The notes: generated from the letters alone by a model not told the origin. A stretch of 64,000 nucleotides of DNA from Stenogyne calaminthoides (GCA_037126765.1 JBBCBC010000031.1:5279638-5343637), one strand, 5' to 3'. Positions 1-12,790 are shown, numbered from the stretch's first letter. Made by a program: numbers and translations.

Positions 1-1733
1 CTGAGGAAGATGATTCCCTTTCTCCTTTTCTGTTGTTCCCTGAGTTTACTAAATTAACTGAACCTAACATTTCAAATTTTGAGGATACTGCTGAAGGGGG
101 AACATCAAGAAGGAAATGGTTAGATAGTCATCCTACAAGTCAGACTGTGGGTGATCTAACTGAAGGTGTTAAAACAAGAAGGTTCCATGGTGAGAGTGCA
201 CTATTCTGCTGCTTCCTATCAGAGAAAGAACCTACTGAGATTGGTGAAGCTCTACAAGATTCTCATTGGATTACTGCTATGCAAGATGAGTTGAATCAAT
301 TCTCAAGAAATAAAGTATGGGAGCTAGTAGATAGACCTAAAAGGCACAATGTCATTGGAACCAAGTGGGTTTTTAAGAATAAAAGAGATGAAAATAACAA
401 CATTGTAAGAAACAAGGCAAGGCTAGTTGCACAAGGTTATTCCCAAGAAGAAGGTTTGGATTATGATGAAACCTTTGCTGTTGTTGCAAGACTAGAAGCC
501 ATCGATTGTTTCTTGCATATGCTGCCCACATGAAGTTCACGATCTATCAAATGGATGTGAAAAGTGCATTCTGAGCGGTGTGCTTAAAGAAGAGGTTTAT
601 GTGGAACAACCTCACGGTTTCAAACAAAATGACCAAGTTTAGGAGCTCGGAAAAGCTTTGTATGGTCTTAAGCAAGCACCCAGAGCATGGTATGATACTC
701 TTTCTCAGTTTCTTACTGACCATGGTTTTGTCAAAGGAACTGTTGATAGAACTCTGTTCAGGATAGAAGATGGGGAATATATCTTACTGGTTCAGATATA
801 TGTTGATGATATCATTTTGGATCTCCAAACCATCATTTGTGTGAAAAGTTTTCAACAACGATGAAAGGCAAGTTTGAGATGTCAATGATGGGGGAGATGA
901 ATTTCTTTCTAGGTCTTCAAGTGAAACAATCAAATGAAGGAATATTCATCAATCAGGCAAAGTACACCAGAGATCTGATTGCCAAATATGGTGTACAGAA
1001 TTGCAATGCAGTTAGGATTCCTATGAATACTAACTACAAGATGGATCTCGATTCAAGGAAAATCGGTGAGTCATCTCGATTATAGAGAATCATTGGATCA
1101 TTGCTCTATCTCACAGCAAGTAGGCCGATATAACATTTCTTTGTTGGGATATGTGCAAGATACCAAAGCTAATCCTAAGGCTAGTCACATGGAGGTCGCC
1201 AAAAAGATCAAGAGGGCACGATGAATAGAGGATTATGGTATCCGGTGATGATAACCTTGAATTAACCGTTACTCGATGTCGATTATGGAGGTTGCAGAAT
1301 TGACAGAAGTCCACTACAGAACTTGCCAATTTCTAGGAAGTAAGTCGATATCTTGGTTTTTGAAGAAACATACCTCAAGAGCAACCAAGATTAATTTCAA
1401 TACATGGTCTGCAGGAAGAAGGCATGCGGTTTCGCATTCTTTGGCCCGCAGACAACAATTAAGGGATTATAAAGTTGTAGCCAATGAAGTACCAATATTT
1501 TGTGACAATAATAGTGCCGTTTTTATTTCACAAAATCCCAGATTGCACACCACGGATGCAAGCATGTGGATATTAGACATCACTTCATCAGAGATCATGT
1601 CGAGAAAAAGGACATAAGGATGGAGAAAATTCATACTGATAAGCAGAGAGCTGATATCTTGACTAAACCTTTGGCTGAATCAAGATTTCAGGAACTTTCA
1701 GTTGAATTAGGGATGTTAGATCCAGGTGTATAG
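1..1733 (+). pseudogene. copia pol fragment: reverse transcriptase and RNase H (element A)
   Basis: Translated blocks in shifting frames cover the copia RT. About 33-533 holds the block with GTKWVFKNKRDE and KARLVAQGYSQEEGLDYDETF. About 655-800 holds ALYGLKQAPRAWYD and the catalytic YVDD motif (YVDDIIL). About 840-1085 holds the thumb region (FFLGLQVKQ). RNase H follows at about 1360-1733, with FCDNNSAV and a terminal ILTKPLAESRFQEL block ending in TAG at 1731-1733. At least four frame changes or stops occur (near 530, 585, 645, 830 and 1085), so no functional polyprotein can be made. It continues upstream of the window. Confidence 0.9.
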
Positions 1734-2339
1734 AGTAAATCTGAAAAATTGAAGGTTTTCAGATGCATGAAGTTTTCTCAGAATTCTACTGAGAAACTCA
1801 GGATAAAATGAAAATCTTGAATCGAGTCTCGAAAACTCAGATTCTTGAAGGTCAAGATCAAGAGAGCATCTTGAACCCATTCAATTTTCAAGATCATAAT
1901 CGACATTTTATCAAGGTCAATACTCAGTAAGACTGATAGAGGGAAATTAGTCTGAAGAAGTAATGACTCATGCGACTCATTTATTGCTTAAGTGAAGCTC
2001 AGTAATCATTCGCAATAAATACAAAACACCTAAGGAATGTTTTTGGGCGGGATCTTTTGAAATTCCGAAGAAGGTCAACATTCATTTAATGCTCTATTAC
2101 ATTAATGACCAATGAGGATATATTGGCGGCTTACTTTTCGGGAATCGACCTTTCGCATACCCGATTAATCTCAACCGTTGCTTTTCACCTAACCAACGCA
2201 AATTCCCACGATCTCGAAACTATATATTCCTCAAGAAGCCATTCAAACCAAATTTTATCAAACCCTTCGTTCCCAACATCCTCTGCAAGAAAATCCCCTT
2301 TGCCCAGAAAACCTAAACCCTAAATCTTTAATCTCTCAA
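1734..2339 (+). other. spacer between pol and extra ORF of element A
   Basis: About 600 bases separate the pol stop from the ATG of the extra ORF. The segment holds a short ORF (2105-2323, 72 codons) of no recognised family. In Sireviruses this interval usually acts as leader or intron for the downstream ORF, but I cannot define splice sites here. Confidence 0.5.
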
Positions 2340-5300
2340 ATGGCTCCTACTGTTTTCGACAAATTAGCCGAAACCAATAAACCTTGGTACGAGTTTGTTG
2401 TCTCGCTCGATAGCACAACCAACTCTAAACCAGAAGAGGAGGCTCTCCATATGATCCGTTTGGCCACCCATCTCGTCGCAAGCCGACCAGACCAAGAATA
2501 CGCGAAAGAGGTAATCGAGTTCATCTGTAATCTGAAGATAGATGAAGAGGATGGTATACATTCCGAGATTACTGTATCACATTTAGAACACTCATCTAAA
2601 TACATTGACTTTGAAAGGGAATTGTATATAATTTCGAAGAATTTAAACGATATTTTTGAGCTTTGTGATAGAGGAGAGGATCCTGCTGTGTATATGTTGG
2701 GTAGAGAGCAGGAGTTTTTAGATAGGATTCTTTGAGAATCTGTAAAATTTGAGGCTACATCTTTGCATAAGAGGCATTTGAAGCCACAATATAGAGTTTT
2801 GTTGGATATTGTGAGCAAATGCATCATGAGTCATTCGGGGAGTTTTGAGCAGATTAGTACCCCGAAGCTCCGATTAATGGCGGCGATTGAGGATTCACCC
2901 ACCACCGACTTCAACTGGCTCAGATTCTTGATTCAGACGGTGAGTGAACAAGCCAAGGTTGTAAAAAGGGAGAAGGACGGGGCTATCTCGATCAAAGGCA
3001 AGATCCACCATGCCACCAAAATAGCATTTATTTTGGAGATGTGCAGAGAGGAGGAGGACATCTTCGCCAATTCGACCCCATTCCCTAAATCCAAGGTGCT
3101 CTTCAAGCCCATTCTTTGTGAAAGAAGGTGCCATCGGGAAAAAGAAAAAAAGCGAGAATCACCAAGCGCCATCACGAAAAAAGAAACCCAACAAACCAGG
3201 GGGAAGGTCTTGTTGAAGGCCAAGATGGAGCAGGGTGAGAAGTTGAAGAAGCAGAAAACCCTCGCTCCCAAGCGCAAAAGAATGGTGGTTCTCACCGATG
3301 AAGATGGCAATGATTCTGAAGAGATTCAACCTAAGGGCCAAACCGCTCAGAAATCACCATTACAAGTCTTGGCTCAGGTTATCTCTAAGGCACAGGACCA
3401 GACTGAGGAGCAGGTCTTCTCTGAGGTGCTTGAGACATCGCTCAGTTCAGATAAAATTTCTCAGGAAATTTTTAAAGGAACTCAGACCTCAGAGATTCCT
3501 ACCAAAGATGTGTTTACCGGAAAGAGTCAACTCGTAGTCAACTCGAGGATGCGCCACCAGCCCCTTAACCTACTCAGATGCAACCGAGGACTGACCAGAC
3601 AACATTCAGATGCCGCCGAGACTCGAGAATGCTTTATTTTGATGAGCTCCCGAGTGATCTATTTTTGATCCTTCAAATGATGCTTCGAATGAACCGTAAA
3701 AGCCCGAGATGGAGAAGGCGGTCAAGAAACCGAGAGGAGGAGCAAGGGGAATGGGGTTCATCCTTGATCACTACCGAGCCCGAATTATACCATACCCCGA
3801 CCCTAAAGATATCTTCTTCAGATTAAGGACGACCGGTTTTCATCCTCAATCGACTCTTCCGGAGATGCTTAACATTGCCGATTGCAGGGGAAGATCGGTG
3901 GAATGAGGAGACAACCTTCCTAACTCAATTCCGGGGATTCGTGAAAGACAAAGCTCGGGATGAAAATTTCCGATTTTGATGAGCTAGTTCGTAAGAAGAT
4001 CGCCGAGAGGAGAAAGCATGAAGTTGGTGCCCCTAGCGGCCGAGAGACAAATCTCAAGATGGGGACCAACCGGGGGGAGATCTGCCGAGGATCGGATCTC
4101 CGGATGGAGAAGGAAACTCCTCAGGCCGATCAACCCGAATCATTCAACCTCGACTGGAAGCTAGCACTCTTCAGGTACCTTTTGGCACTATTAACAATTA
4201 TGCCAAAGTTACTGAAGTTTCTATCTTTAACTCTGAATTGTCTGATGTACAGACTGAGGCTCAGTTAGAGACTGGAGCTCAGGATGAAGCTGATGCTCAG
4301 GTGCAGACCGACCCTCAAGTTGTGTCTGAACCTCAGGATGATCAATCAGCACAGAAGGTGCAAAATGTTCCTGAGATCGACCTCACTCCCATACTGGAGA
4401 AGCTTGAGAAGGTTGAGCCAATGCTGAACAAAATCACTCAGATGGAAGAGACATTGGCCAGCCAAACTCAGAAGATGGAGAATCTGAGTTCATCTTCAGA
4501 ACTGGTGCAACTTCAAGACACTCTGACCTCAAAGATGACCTCCATGGAAGACAAGCTGAATGAGAAGCTTGGAGGAGTCAAGGCCGAGGTGAGTCTGAAC
4601 TTAAACAGAAGCACCGGGGAGAATCTTGAAGTTTTAGAGGTGAAATTGGCGAGAGAAGAACGGCATCTTGATCAAGTCTGCTTATTGAGGAAATGAGCTC
4701 AATGCTCATGACCAAGATGACAAAGATGTTTAAAGATGCTCTCTCGGCCGCTTTTCCCATCTTTTCGAAGAATTTTTACGTGGCTAAGAACCACCTCGGG
4801 AGGCTAGAAGATGAACAAGATCATTAGTTAGGGAGGAGAGGTCTTGTTTGTGTAAGCAAAGAGCAATACCATATGGACACAACACTCTCCAGACTTCTTC
4901 CAAATTACGGTGCCAAGAAGGGGGAAAGACCAGATGAAGGCTTCAGGAAGTTATTGGCACGTACTTTGGAGAAAAAGGCAAAAGGAAGATGAAATGAATA
5001 GCCTATCTAAAGCCTTGAAGGAAGTTGAAGCTACTGAGAAGATGAAGTTCAGTAAGGTGGAGAAGCCGATCTACACTCAGGTTTCTGAGGAAACCATGCT
5101 TGATGTTGCAAGAGAGAAACTGAGTGATAGAGCTAAGGTTGGAACAAGCCAGGCTGCTGCTGAATTGCCTATGAAGAGGAAAATCTTGGGCATTGTTGAA
5201 CCTGAGAGCAAGCGTGCTAAGGCTTCTAAGCCAGTGCAAAGAAAGTTGGTTGAAGAATTAGAAGAGTCTGCAGGTCAACCTCAGAGAAAAGTCTTCAACA

Positions 5301-5891
5301 CAAGGAATGCTCTGAAGTCACTCCAGATAGAATAAGCAAAGAAAGCTGCTGCTTCGGTCTCAGGCGTGCCTGTGATCAGGAAGAAAATAGATGAAGAGAA
5401 GAAGCGAATGAGTGGATACAAAAAGTTTGCGAGCAAACGGAGAGGGACATCAAAAGCACAAAAATGGCCACACATTGACAAATTGATGCCCATCCAATTC
5501 AACGACAGTTGGGAAGAGGTCAAGGGAACCTTCTGGTTCTACTATGACGTGCTCAGGGAATGGAAAGGAAAGCTCAGATCCAAATGAAGCATTTATTGAA
5601 TATCTCCTAACCTTCTATCCTAAATATCTCCAAAGCTGGATAAACCTTGCGGATGAAGGAAAGGTGCAGATAGTAGGCCCCGGTCCATATACCTACCCTC
5701 CTCCAAGACTTGATAATGGCTTGGTGAATGAAAAAGCCATTACTCAAGAAATTGCTCAATATGCTGCACAGTTAGGTCTGACAGGGAACAGTCCGGATAT
5801 CATCAAGGAAAGAAATGCACTGAAGAAGAGGTATTTCAGAATGTTCAACCTGGAGGTTCCCGCTGATGAAATTGAAGAAGATGCAAACTGA
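2340..5891 (+). pseudogene. extra 3' ORF of Sirevirus-like element (env-like position)
   Basis: The ATG at 2340 opens a reading frame (MAPTVFDKLAETNK...) that continues, with stops and frameshifts, in blocks at 2340-2735, 2763-3650, 3709-3906, 4238-4696, 4910-5335, 5366-5587 and 5544-5891. The N-terminal blocks are globular. The middle is Lys/Glu/Gln-rich, with a probable coiled coil at about 4380-4580 (repeated Leu/Met heptads around ILEKLEKVEPMLNKITQMEE). The C-terminal block (FIEYLLTFYPKYLQSWINL) is again globular. I see no obvious signal peptide or membrane segment, so 'env-like' describes position only. The KCIMSHSGSF...MAAIED block loosely resembles plant mobile or transposon-protein domains, which is a weak inference. 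The reading frame is broken at least six times. Confidence 0.6.
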
Positions 5892-6351
5892 AGAGCAGAA
5901 GACTGAAGAGCCAAATCTGAAGACTGAAGACTGAAGACTTACCTGAAGACACTTGTAATTTTTTTCTATTTTTTTGTCTTTTACTTTTGTTCTGATAACT
6001 TTCATTGTAACCTGTAACAGTCTACTCATCATCAATGAAACTTTATCATTTATGCTCAAAAGATAATATCTCATTATCTTATTTACATGTCTTTTACTTT
6101 TGATATGCTGAATGATGTCTCTGAATTAATTGTTTATGGGAAATTGTTTAATAAGTATTTGGTGATGAATCCTTTGAGAGATTCATTACTGAAGAAATTG
6201 TTGAATGATTAATTGTTAAGGAGATTCTCAGAAATTATTGAGAGATTCTCTGTTCAGGAAATTATTAGAGACATAACCAATCTTGTAATAGGATAAACTG
6301 AAACCTGAGTTTAGGTTGTATGGTTGTAACAAGATAGGTTTTGGCATCATC

Positions 6352-6365
6352 AAAAAGGGGGAAAT
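6352..6365 (+). other. polypurine tract of element A
   Basis: The purine run AAAAAGGGGGAAAT sits directly before the LTR start TGTTGGGAG. This is the plus-strand primer site of LTR retrotransposons and it fixes the 5' edge of the 3' LTR. Confidence 0.85.
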
Positions 6366-6539
6366 TGTTGGGAGATGAATTTAATAAAGATATATGATTT
6401 TGATTAGATCCCAAAACCCCTGAGTATGACATGTTCAGGATAATCTTGATAGTTGAGTCAGGATTCAGTGTTAGAGTATTCCGGATGATATCTGCAAAAT
6501 GTATAATCAGCAGATATAGATCAAAAGTTAGATCTCAAG

Positions 6540-6785
6540 ATCAAGACTCGTGATGTTTCGAAGACTCAAGATGAAACCGGAAGTTTCAAGACTCAAGATG
6601 AAATCAAGTTTTCAAGACTCGTAGGGAAATCGAGATATCAAGACTCAAGAAAAAGATGAAACCGAGGAATCAAGACTCAACATGAATATCAAGATATCAC
6701 CAAGATATCTCAGAAGACTAAGACTCAAGACTCAAGACTCAAGACGTCAAGACTCAAGACCTCAAGACTCAAGACTCAAGACACA
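6540..6785 (+). repeat. CAAGACT-rich degenerate simple repeat in LTR A
   Basis: The 7-mer CAAGACT and variants (TCAAGACTCAAGA) recur throughout, most densely at about 6720-6782, where several copies are contiguous. It is part of the U3 region of LTR A. Confidence 0.8.
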
Positions 6786-7627
6786 CGTAAGATGTAAGAT
6801 CAAGAATCAAGATCAAGAATATCAAGGCATGCAGAATTATCAAGACTCGAGAATGTATCAATGCTTCAAGATAAACTCAATGTTCCGAGGCATCAATATA
6901 TCTATCCAAGGATGCAATCGGTAAGATCGCGATTCCTTAGAAAAATAGATATTTGCCAAGACATTCAAATGCGCATAAAAAGAAACTAAGTCGAGTGTTG
7001 TTAAGGTTATATCAACTCGGAGTTTTTTAACCAAATGAGCCGTTGAAGGTGTCTACCTTTAACGGAGACAAAAGTAAAAAGAGGAGACAACATTGTACCA
7101 TCTTGACAAATGGATGTGTCATTTGAAAAAAGATGTCGAAGTACAAAAGTTCGGTGATCGCAAAAAGTGAAGACCTTTACATGAAAGGTTATTGCCTAAA
7201 ACGTGTTAGGGAGTTTCAAACACTAAATATAGCCGTTCCTCACACACCATAAGAGGAAACTCACGAAGCTATCTCCTCCAACGGATAGTTTTTCAAGAGT
7301 GACCTTGGTGTATGCCTATAAATACTTGTGACTCTCTACATTGTAAGGTTACGGGAAATTTGTTAGCAACTCAAGAGCTCAAACTTATTATCGCAAAGTT
7401 AAAGCACTCGAAAAACTTAGAATTTCCCAAGTGCTTTTAAATCGAAGAGAGCTCATTCCACTAAGCCTAGCTTGATAAGATATATCCGAAGCTTAGTCGA
7501 GATATCCTAGCCTTTGCATTGTTCTTTATTGTAAAAGATATCTCATCCTAGTTGGAAACCAACCAAGAAACCCCAAACCCTTTAGAAGGTAGTTTGAGTG
7601 TGATTGTTGGTGAGAAGAGTTGTAAAG

Positions 7628-7842
7628 AGTTAGTAAACTACGCGGAGTAGTCAGAAAGCTCTAGAGATGAAGTTAGTAAGCTACAGAGGTAGTCTGAAAG
7701 CGTGTTTGTGTTTGAGTAAGTAAACTACGGAGGTAGTCGTTAAAGCTCAAGGTCGGGTTGAGTAAGTAAACCACGTGGAGTAGTGAAAAGCTCGAGGGCG
7801 AGTTGAGTAAGTAAACTCAGCGAGGTAGTCGTAAAGCTCGGG
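7628..7842 (+). repeat. LTR minisatellite, about 5 diverged units
   Basis: Units of roughly 45-57 bp share GAGTAAGTAAACTACGG and AGGTAGTCGTTAAAGCTC blocks, each phased as gagtTAGTAAAC...GTAGTC...AAGCTC. About five units follow each other downstream of the TATA box, so the array lies in the transcribed part (R/U5) of the LTR. Confidence 0.8.
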
Positions 7843-8439
7843 AAGTGATTAGTGAATTTCTACGAAGAGATCGGAGAGAGTGGACGAGGGAGCTTGAGTC
7901 TCTCGAACCACTATAAATTCTTTGTGTTGTTTATTGCTTTCTTTTATCTGCGGCTTAATCGTTGCATTGACTTAAATGAAAGCATATTTTCACCGACATT
8001 TCGGTTGGAATCAATCCAATGGAAGTTGCATGTAATTGAATCACGACTAATCACTATTCCATTAAAGGAAGGTTTTTCAAAGAAAGCTTAAAAGCAGTAT
8101 AAACTAAAGGGCCAACCATTCCACACATCCGAGTAGCTAGAACGAGATAGTTACCAAACCGAACTTACTCTTTCCGAGGGTTGATAAGTTAGTTATCGAT
8201 CCAAGCAACTCGGGATCTCTGAAAACTCGGGACTCGGTTGGGATTATCTCGAGGTTTTAAAAAAATTTCGGGATCCTTTGTCTCGGTAGACTTTGACTCG
8301 AGTGATTTGTGCTTCTCAGGACCAAATCTTGAGGACAATCGACCCAAGTGACCTCGGCAAAAAGAAAAGTTTTAAAAACTCTTTGAACACGTGTATCCCC
8401 CCCATACACGTGTAAGACTCGTTTACACCGGGACCAACA

Positions 8440-9460
8440 TTTCTTCTCTCCAATTATCCCCCAAATCGCCGCAAAAACCGAAGACCTAACTCATCCCTCT
8501 CACCCAAATCGTCGTTTGGGTTTCCTCCAACCAAATCTTGGCCGTCGCCATTGACCTAGCTAAACTTCTCCTCTCCCAAAAATCATCGCGCCCACCTCCA
8601 TAAGTCTCCTACCTCCTGTTGCCCTCCCTACCACCCCCACCGCCGCCATCCTCCCTACTCTCCGCCGCCCGTCCACCTCCTCCTCATATATATATATAGG
8701 TATTTTTATATCTGTGATAAGCTCATTACTGAGTATAAGCTTTGCAAGTTTATTTTGATGTAATTAGCTATAGAGATGCCCTGCAAGGTAGTCTTATCTT
8801 AATATTTTTGTTTACGGAGGATTTTCTAATGATGAATCATATTAATATAATGTAACACTTTTACGATTATAGAAGAAAGCAATCAATCTTGATTGATGGT
8901 TTTACGGTATACTATATTACAAGATCCGAGTAGTAACTACTTATTATTGACCTTTTCTTTGTAATTTGCGTTAGAATTTGTGCAAGAGAGAGGCTTAGAT
9001 CATTAGGAAAAAATCATAAAAGCGTCAAAGAGGCTTCTGCTAGAAGCAAAGATATCTGATTCATTTGTAGTGTGAAAATTGTGGTGCCAATTATGCACCC
9101 ATGACATATATACATATCTTCTCTAATATTGGCACCAACTCATTGGAATTGAATTTTGGAAAGTGAAAAACGAGGTCTAATAAGAAACCAAATCAGAATT
9201 GAAATCACTATATAGTGATATTAGTCCCTGGATTTATGGGGCATATTAGGCATCGCAAAGTTACATTGTTGAGAAACTGAGCCTGAAATATCACAAACAG
9301 ATTAAGTAAGAAGTGAGGCCATCAAAAGAATATGTACCACATATAATTTAGGGAATATAGTTTTTTTGTCATGTGAGTTACTCAGATTTCGATTTTTGTC
9401 CTATTGTTTTTCACGATTTGAAAATAGTCATATAACTTTCAATGTTATTAATACTTAACA
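8440..9460. other. no recognised gene; GC-rich leader-like stretch
   Basis: The first 250 bases are rich in CCGCCG and CTCC blocks (8440-8690) and look like a plant 5' UTR or gene fragment, but no ORF has a recognisable product. The remainder is AT-rich with a short AT microsatellite at 8687-8697. No transposon ends are seen before 9461. Confidence 0.5.
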
Positions 9461-10069
9461 CACTACTACACATTTAGTGGCAGACACTTGTTCCTATAGT
9501 TTATTGAATATTTTTTGTTTTTTGTTTATTAAATGTTGTTTTTTACGCTTTCGAGGATCATGTCTCGTTTGCCATATTAGGAGATGATGGAGATGATGAT
9601 GACTTGAGAGAGTGTGACACCGATGCTCCCACCACCACTAAGCGACTCGGGGAGAAGCTTTTTTTGGGTATAGTCACCATGTCATCTATTAAGAGAGCTC
9701 AGAGCAAGTGAAAAAACACTTGGTAATTTTATTACAATTGAACAGTTTTGAAATCGATAAATATATTGATTGATCGTTGAACCTAATTAAATACTATGTT
9801 AATGCGATTTATCGTTCAATGAGTTTGGACAGTAATAGGAAAAGAGAGTGAGTCGTTGTCCTTCTACATTGGAGCCTGCAATGGGAGGCGTGATCCCTAT
9901 CGTCTTTTTGACCCGAGGATCGGGGCGTAATTTCAAACTCGCTTTGAAAGGAAAGATTATGGGACGAGCTTACGGTATGTTAATTATATATTTATTGAAA
10001 GTTGTAGTATGACCCTTAAATTTACTAAATTGTTAGGTTATATGCGTATAGACTACATTCAGAGGTCTT

Positions 10070-10625
10070 GACCTCACAAAGAAGAAGCAAATATTGTCGC
10101 AAGCTGGAGTAATGGCCAAGAATTTCCGGACTTGGTTGAGAAGTAACACACGAGATCCGGAAACTGGTCTTTACTCGGCTAGTCCACCTCCGGCGTATCA
10201 GAATAGCCCTATGGTGGCTCCATACTGGGAGGTGTTTGTGGAGAGCTATGGAGGATGATTTCCAGGTAAAATTGATCAATGTCATTTCCTCAATTTCTAA
10301 TGCCCTAAGTTTTTCAGTGTTTATCATATTTCTATTATACTGTAGAATCGAAGTAATAAAAATCGCGATCAAGCCAAGTCGATGGAGGCACGATATCGTG
10401 GATCGAACAAAGGTTATGCACGAACAAGAGAAAATATGGTGAGATCAAAATCCTAACTTTTAATTACAAAGGGACACGTTCATCACTATCGTAGAAAGAA
10501 GAAAGAAGAAAAACTGGAGAGAGTGAGCCTATTGTTACCCGTTTCGACTTATTTCAGACTACCAGAAAGGGTCGAGATGGGAATATTCACGATCCCAGTG
10601 CACAACGCATCATCGAAGAAGTGGT
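10070..10625 (+). pseudogene. En/Spm (Transposase_24-like) transposase fragment
   Basis: The translation gives KNFRTWLRSNTRDPETGLYS and a YWEVFVES block (about 10110-10250). After an intron-like gap comes NRSNKNRDQAKSMEARYRGS with KGYART (about 10346-10430). Another exon then has RFDLFQTTRKGRDGN and a following PSAQRIIEEV (about 10535-10625). The order of an aromatic Trp block, an N-x-x-NR basic block with a GS-x-GYA-R motif, and an F-x-x-T-x-KDG-like block matches the plant Ptta/En/Spm transposase family. Only pieces remain and each lies in a different frame, so the gene is non-functional. Exon limits are approximate. Confidence 0.7.
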
Positions 10626-11639
10626 AATCTATCCATTAATTTATCTTTCAATTACAAACTATTATTTATAAACAAATAATTAAATAATAATCTTTTGTTT
10701 TTGTGATTCAGGAGCGTCTATCTCGACCATGACGCTTCGAAGCGACATTCGCATGTTATTACGATGATCTATGGGCCGACGGGCTATGGGTCGCCAGAGC
10801 ATCCCGCCGCTACGAGTGTCGGATATGGCGACGAAGACATCTTTAGCAATGGCACTGGTCTTCAAGCCATGAATATGGGTGGGTATACTAACGGAACAAG
10901 GTTGCCAAGTTGTCTAAAGATGTGGAACGCGTTTGAGGTCGAGAGAGAAGATCGAGCCACAGAATGTCGTCGAGTGGAGCAAGCTGTGAACATAGTGTCG
11001 CTAATGATATGTTTTCGGCTAACCCTAGGGACGACTTTATTGAGGCACTTCAAAACGTCTCCCATGTATCAGATATGCATGTCTCACATTTGTTTTAATT
11101 AAAGACTAGTGTATTAAAATTTTCTAACTAAATATCTTATTCAGCGACCAACGACCTTTTACTTTTTTTATTTGGAGGATCCCGTCGGTTGGTAATACAG
11201 GCTCGTTTTAGACAGCTCCCATGGAATGATTCATGGTCATCCCATCACTCCCCGGTTTCGTGAGGGTCACACTTTCGATGTACCCGTGTCGGAGAAGAGG
11301 ATTCATTGGTGCCAAAACCAATCGATGAAGACGTCTACAATCGGGAATAAATGGTCGGGCACTTCATCGAATGGCGAGCAACTTGGTCTTTAGCACCATG
11401 AGGGTAAAATATTTGTTATTAAAGTTCATTATCTTATTTGTGGTTCTAAATAATATTGCAAATTAATTGTAGAATCTGCCGACACCACCGAGGCTAAAGA
11501 GAAATCAAGGGGAGAACGAGGACTCCATCTGCGCTCGGACTTTGGTTATCCCATTGGAGACTTAGATCACGATGATCATTTCTGATCTAGGGTGCACCGG
11601 ATGGTATCGTTTAATGCTTTCGATATAAATCACGGTTCC

Positions 11640-12790
11640 CATGCTTTTTCACTTTCATCGAGAATACTTTCTAAGAATTCGTCGATTGAGGAACATGTCT
11701 TGTGAAGTCTTGAATAGCGAGTGTTTGAGTGCAACCACCATAGCCCTTTACCTCGGTATGTGTTTACTAATTCTCAATATTCACTTTTCGTATAGTTTAA
11801 TTTTCTTTTTAAATATTAATTAAGCGTATATATGTTGGTTAAAGATATTTGGGTGAGGTATATCTCTCGGAGATAACCAAGCAAGTGGAATATACTCCTT
11901 CGTCTCCCCAAATGTCTTGCATAATCGGTGATAAGTGGCATGGACCATGGATGGGTTAGATTAATCCTATCTTTGAATTTAATTGGGGGCGATCATCTCA
12001 TTTTTTGGCCAACAAATGTGGGGTAAGTGATAAACATTTAGTTAAAATTTGTATTCATGTTTATAATATTTGCATATATATATGCTAAATTTGCGATTAA
12101 TTTTAATATTCTCAATATAATATAGGAACCATTGGGTCTTTGGGTCGCCATACACATGAATACATTAAGTGTGTATTTTATGGATCCAAATTTCATGATG
12201 GAGTTTATTCAAATCGCCGATCTCGTTTCATATATGGAAGCGTAAGTTCATTTTTAATATTCTATACAATGATTTGTTTTACTTTTAAAATTATGCATAT
12301 TTAATCTATTTTTATTTTTAATTATAATAATAATAGTGTGATGACGATGTATCGAGTCGCCCCTTAGTCGGGGTTCAAGATCCAAGTTAAATAAAGTGAA
12401 CCTGGATTAACATTAAGGTAAATTTAATTTAGTAAATTATCAAACTAATTAATAGAAAGAAATCATAATTGTGTGTCGTGATTATATTGTTAATCAACGG
12501 GTTAAAGGCAACGAGATAATGACCATTGTGGACATTTTGTGTGTTGCTTTATAGAAGATATAATCCGCGCTTCTCTAACGAACATTCCTCTCAATGTAAG
12601 TCAATTTATTGATTTATTTAAATTATTATTGATTGAATAGAAATTCATACTATATTGATTGATTCGTTGTTTGCAGTTTGTCTATGAACGTGAGCTCAAG
12701 TCTTACTCTAAGAAAAGACTGGAGAAATGGAAAAATGATTGTACGGGGTACTTTTACAATCGATTCTTATATTCATACGATATTGAGTGA
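11640..12790 (+). pseudogene. Ulp1-like C48 peptidase region of the CACTA element
   Basis: Exon-like blocks read in order: SCEVLNSECLSATTIALYLG (about 11700), GIYSFVSPNVLHN (about 11888), PLGLWVAIHMNTLSVYFMDP (about 12127-12190), NDHCGHFVCCFIEDII (about 12517-12575) and ERELKSYSKKRLEKW (about 12685-12730). The third resembles the HW-x-L-x-VI-x(n)-Y-x-DP block and the fourth the Q-x-x-x-x-DCG catalytic Cys block of Ulp1 SUMO-protease domains carried by plant CACTA elements. The usual His-Trp reads Pro-Leu here. The Cys is retained (HCG). Frames shift between blocks. Function as a peptidase is not expected. Confidence 0.6.

Larger units (their letters stand above)
1..8439 (+). mobile_element. 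Ty1/copia Sirevirus-like element A, 3' portion
   Basis: The window opens inside the pol gene of a copia retrotransposon, between integrase and reverse transcriptase. The order is RT, RNase H, a spacer, a long extra ORF region, a polypurine tract and a 2.07-kb 3' LTR. A further coding region between pol and the 3' LTR, and a purine tract immediately before an LTR starting TGTTGGG, are typical of the Sirevirus (SIRE1/Maximus) lineage. The 5' LTR, gag, protease and integrase lie outside the window, so the target duplication and age cannot be judged. Stops and frameshifts make the visible coding part inactive. Confidence 0.85.
6366..8439 (+). repeat. 3' LTR of Sirevirus-like element A
   Basis: The LTR starts TGTTGGGAGATG after the polypurine tract. 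I place its end at ...CGGGACCAACA (8439), by analogy with the CGGGACCTACA ends of the other copia LTRs here, which are followed directly by a primer-binding site. It is about 2074 bp long. A TATA-like box TATAAATA lies at 7317-7324. It contains a CAAGACT-rich stretch and a minisatellite, listed separately. The end coordinate is inferred because the partner LTR is not in the window. Confidence 0.75.

Noticed and set aside
2336..2827. 163-codon minus-strand ORF over the extra ORF of element A
   Set aside because: Antisense shadow of a plus-strand frame that begins with a good ATG and continues in later blocks.
2340..5891. Calling the extra ORF a true viral envelope gene
   Set aside because: No signal peptide, membrane segment or glycoprotein feature visible. 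Only its position is env-like.
8440..8690. GC-rich stretch as first exon of a host gene
   Set aside because: No start codon with a sustained frame and no downstream exon recognised.
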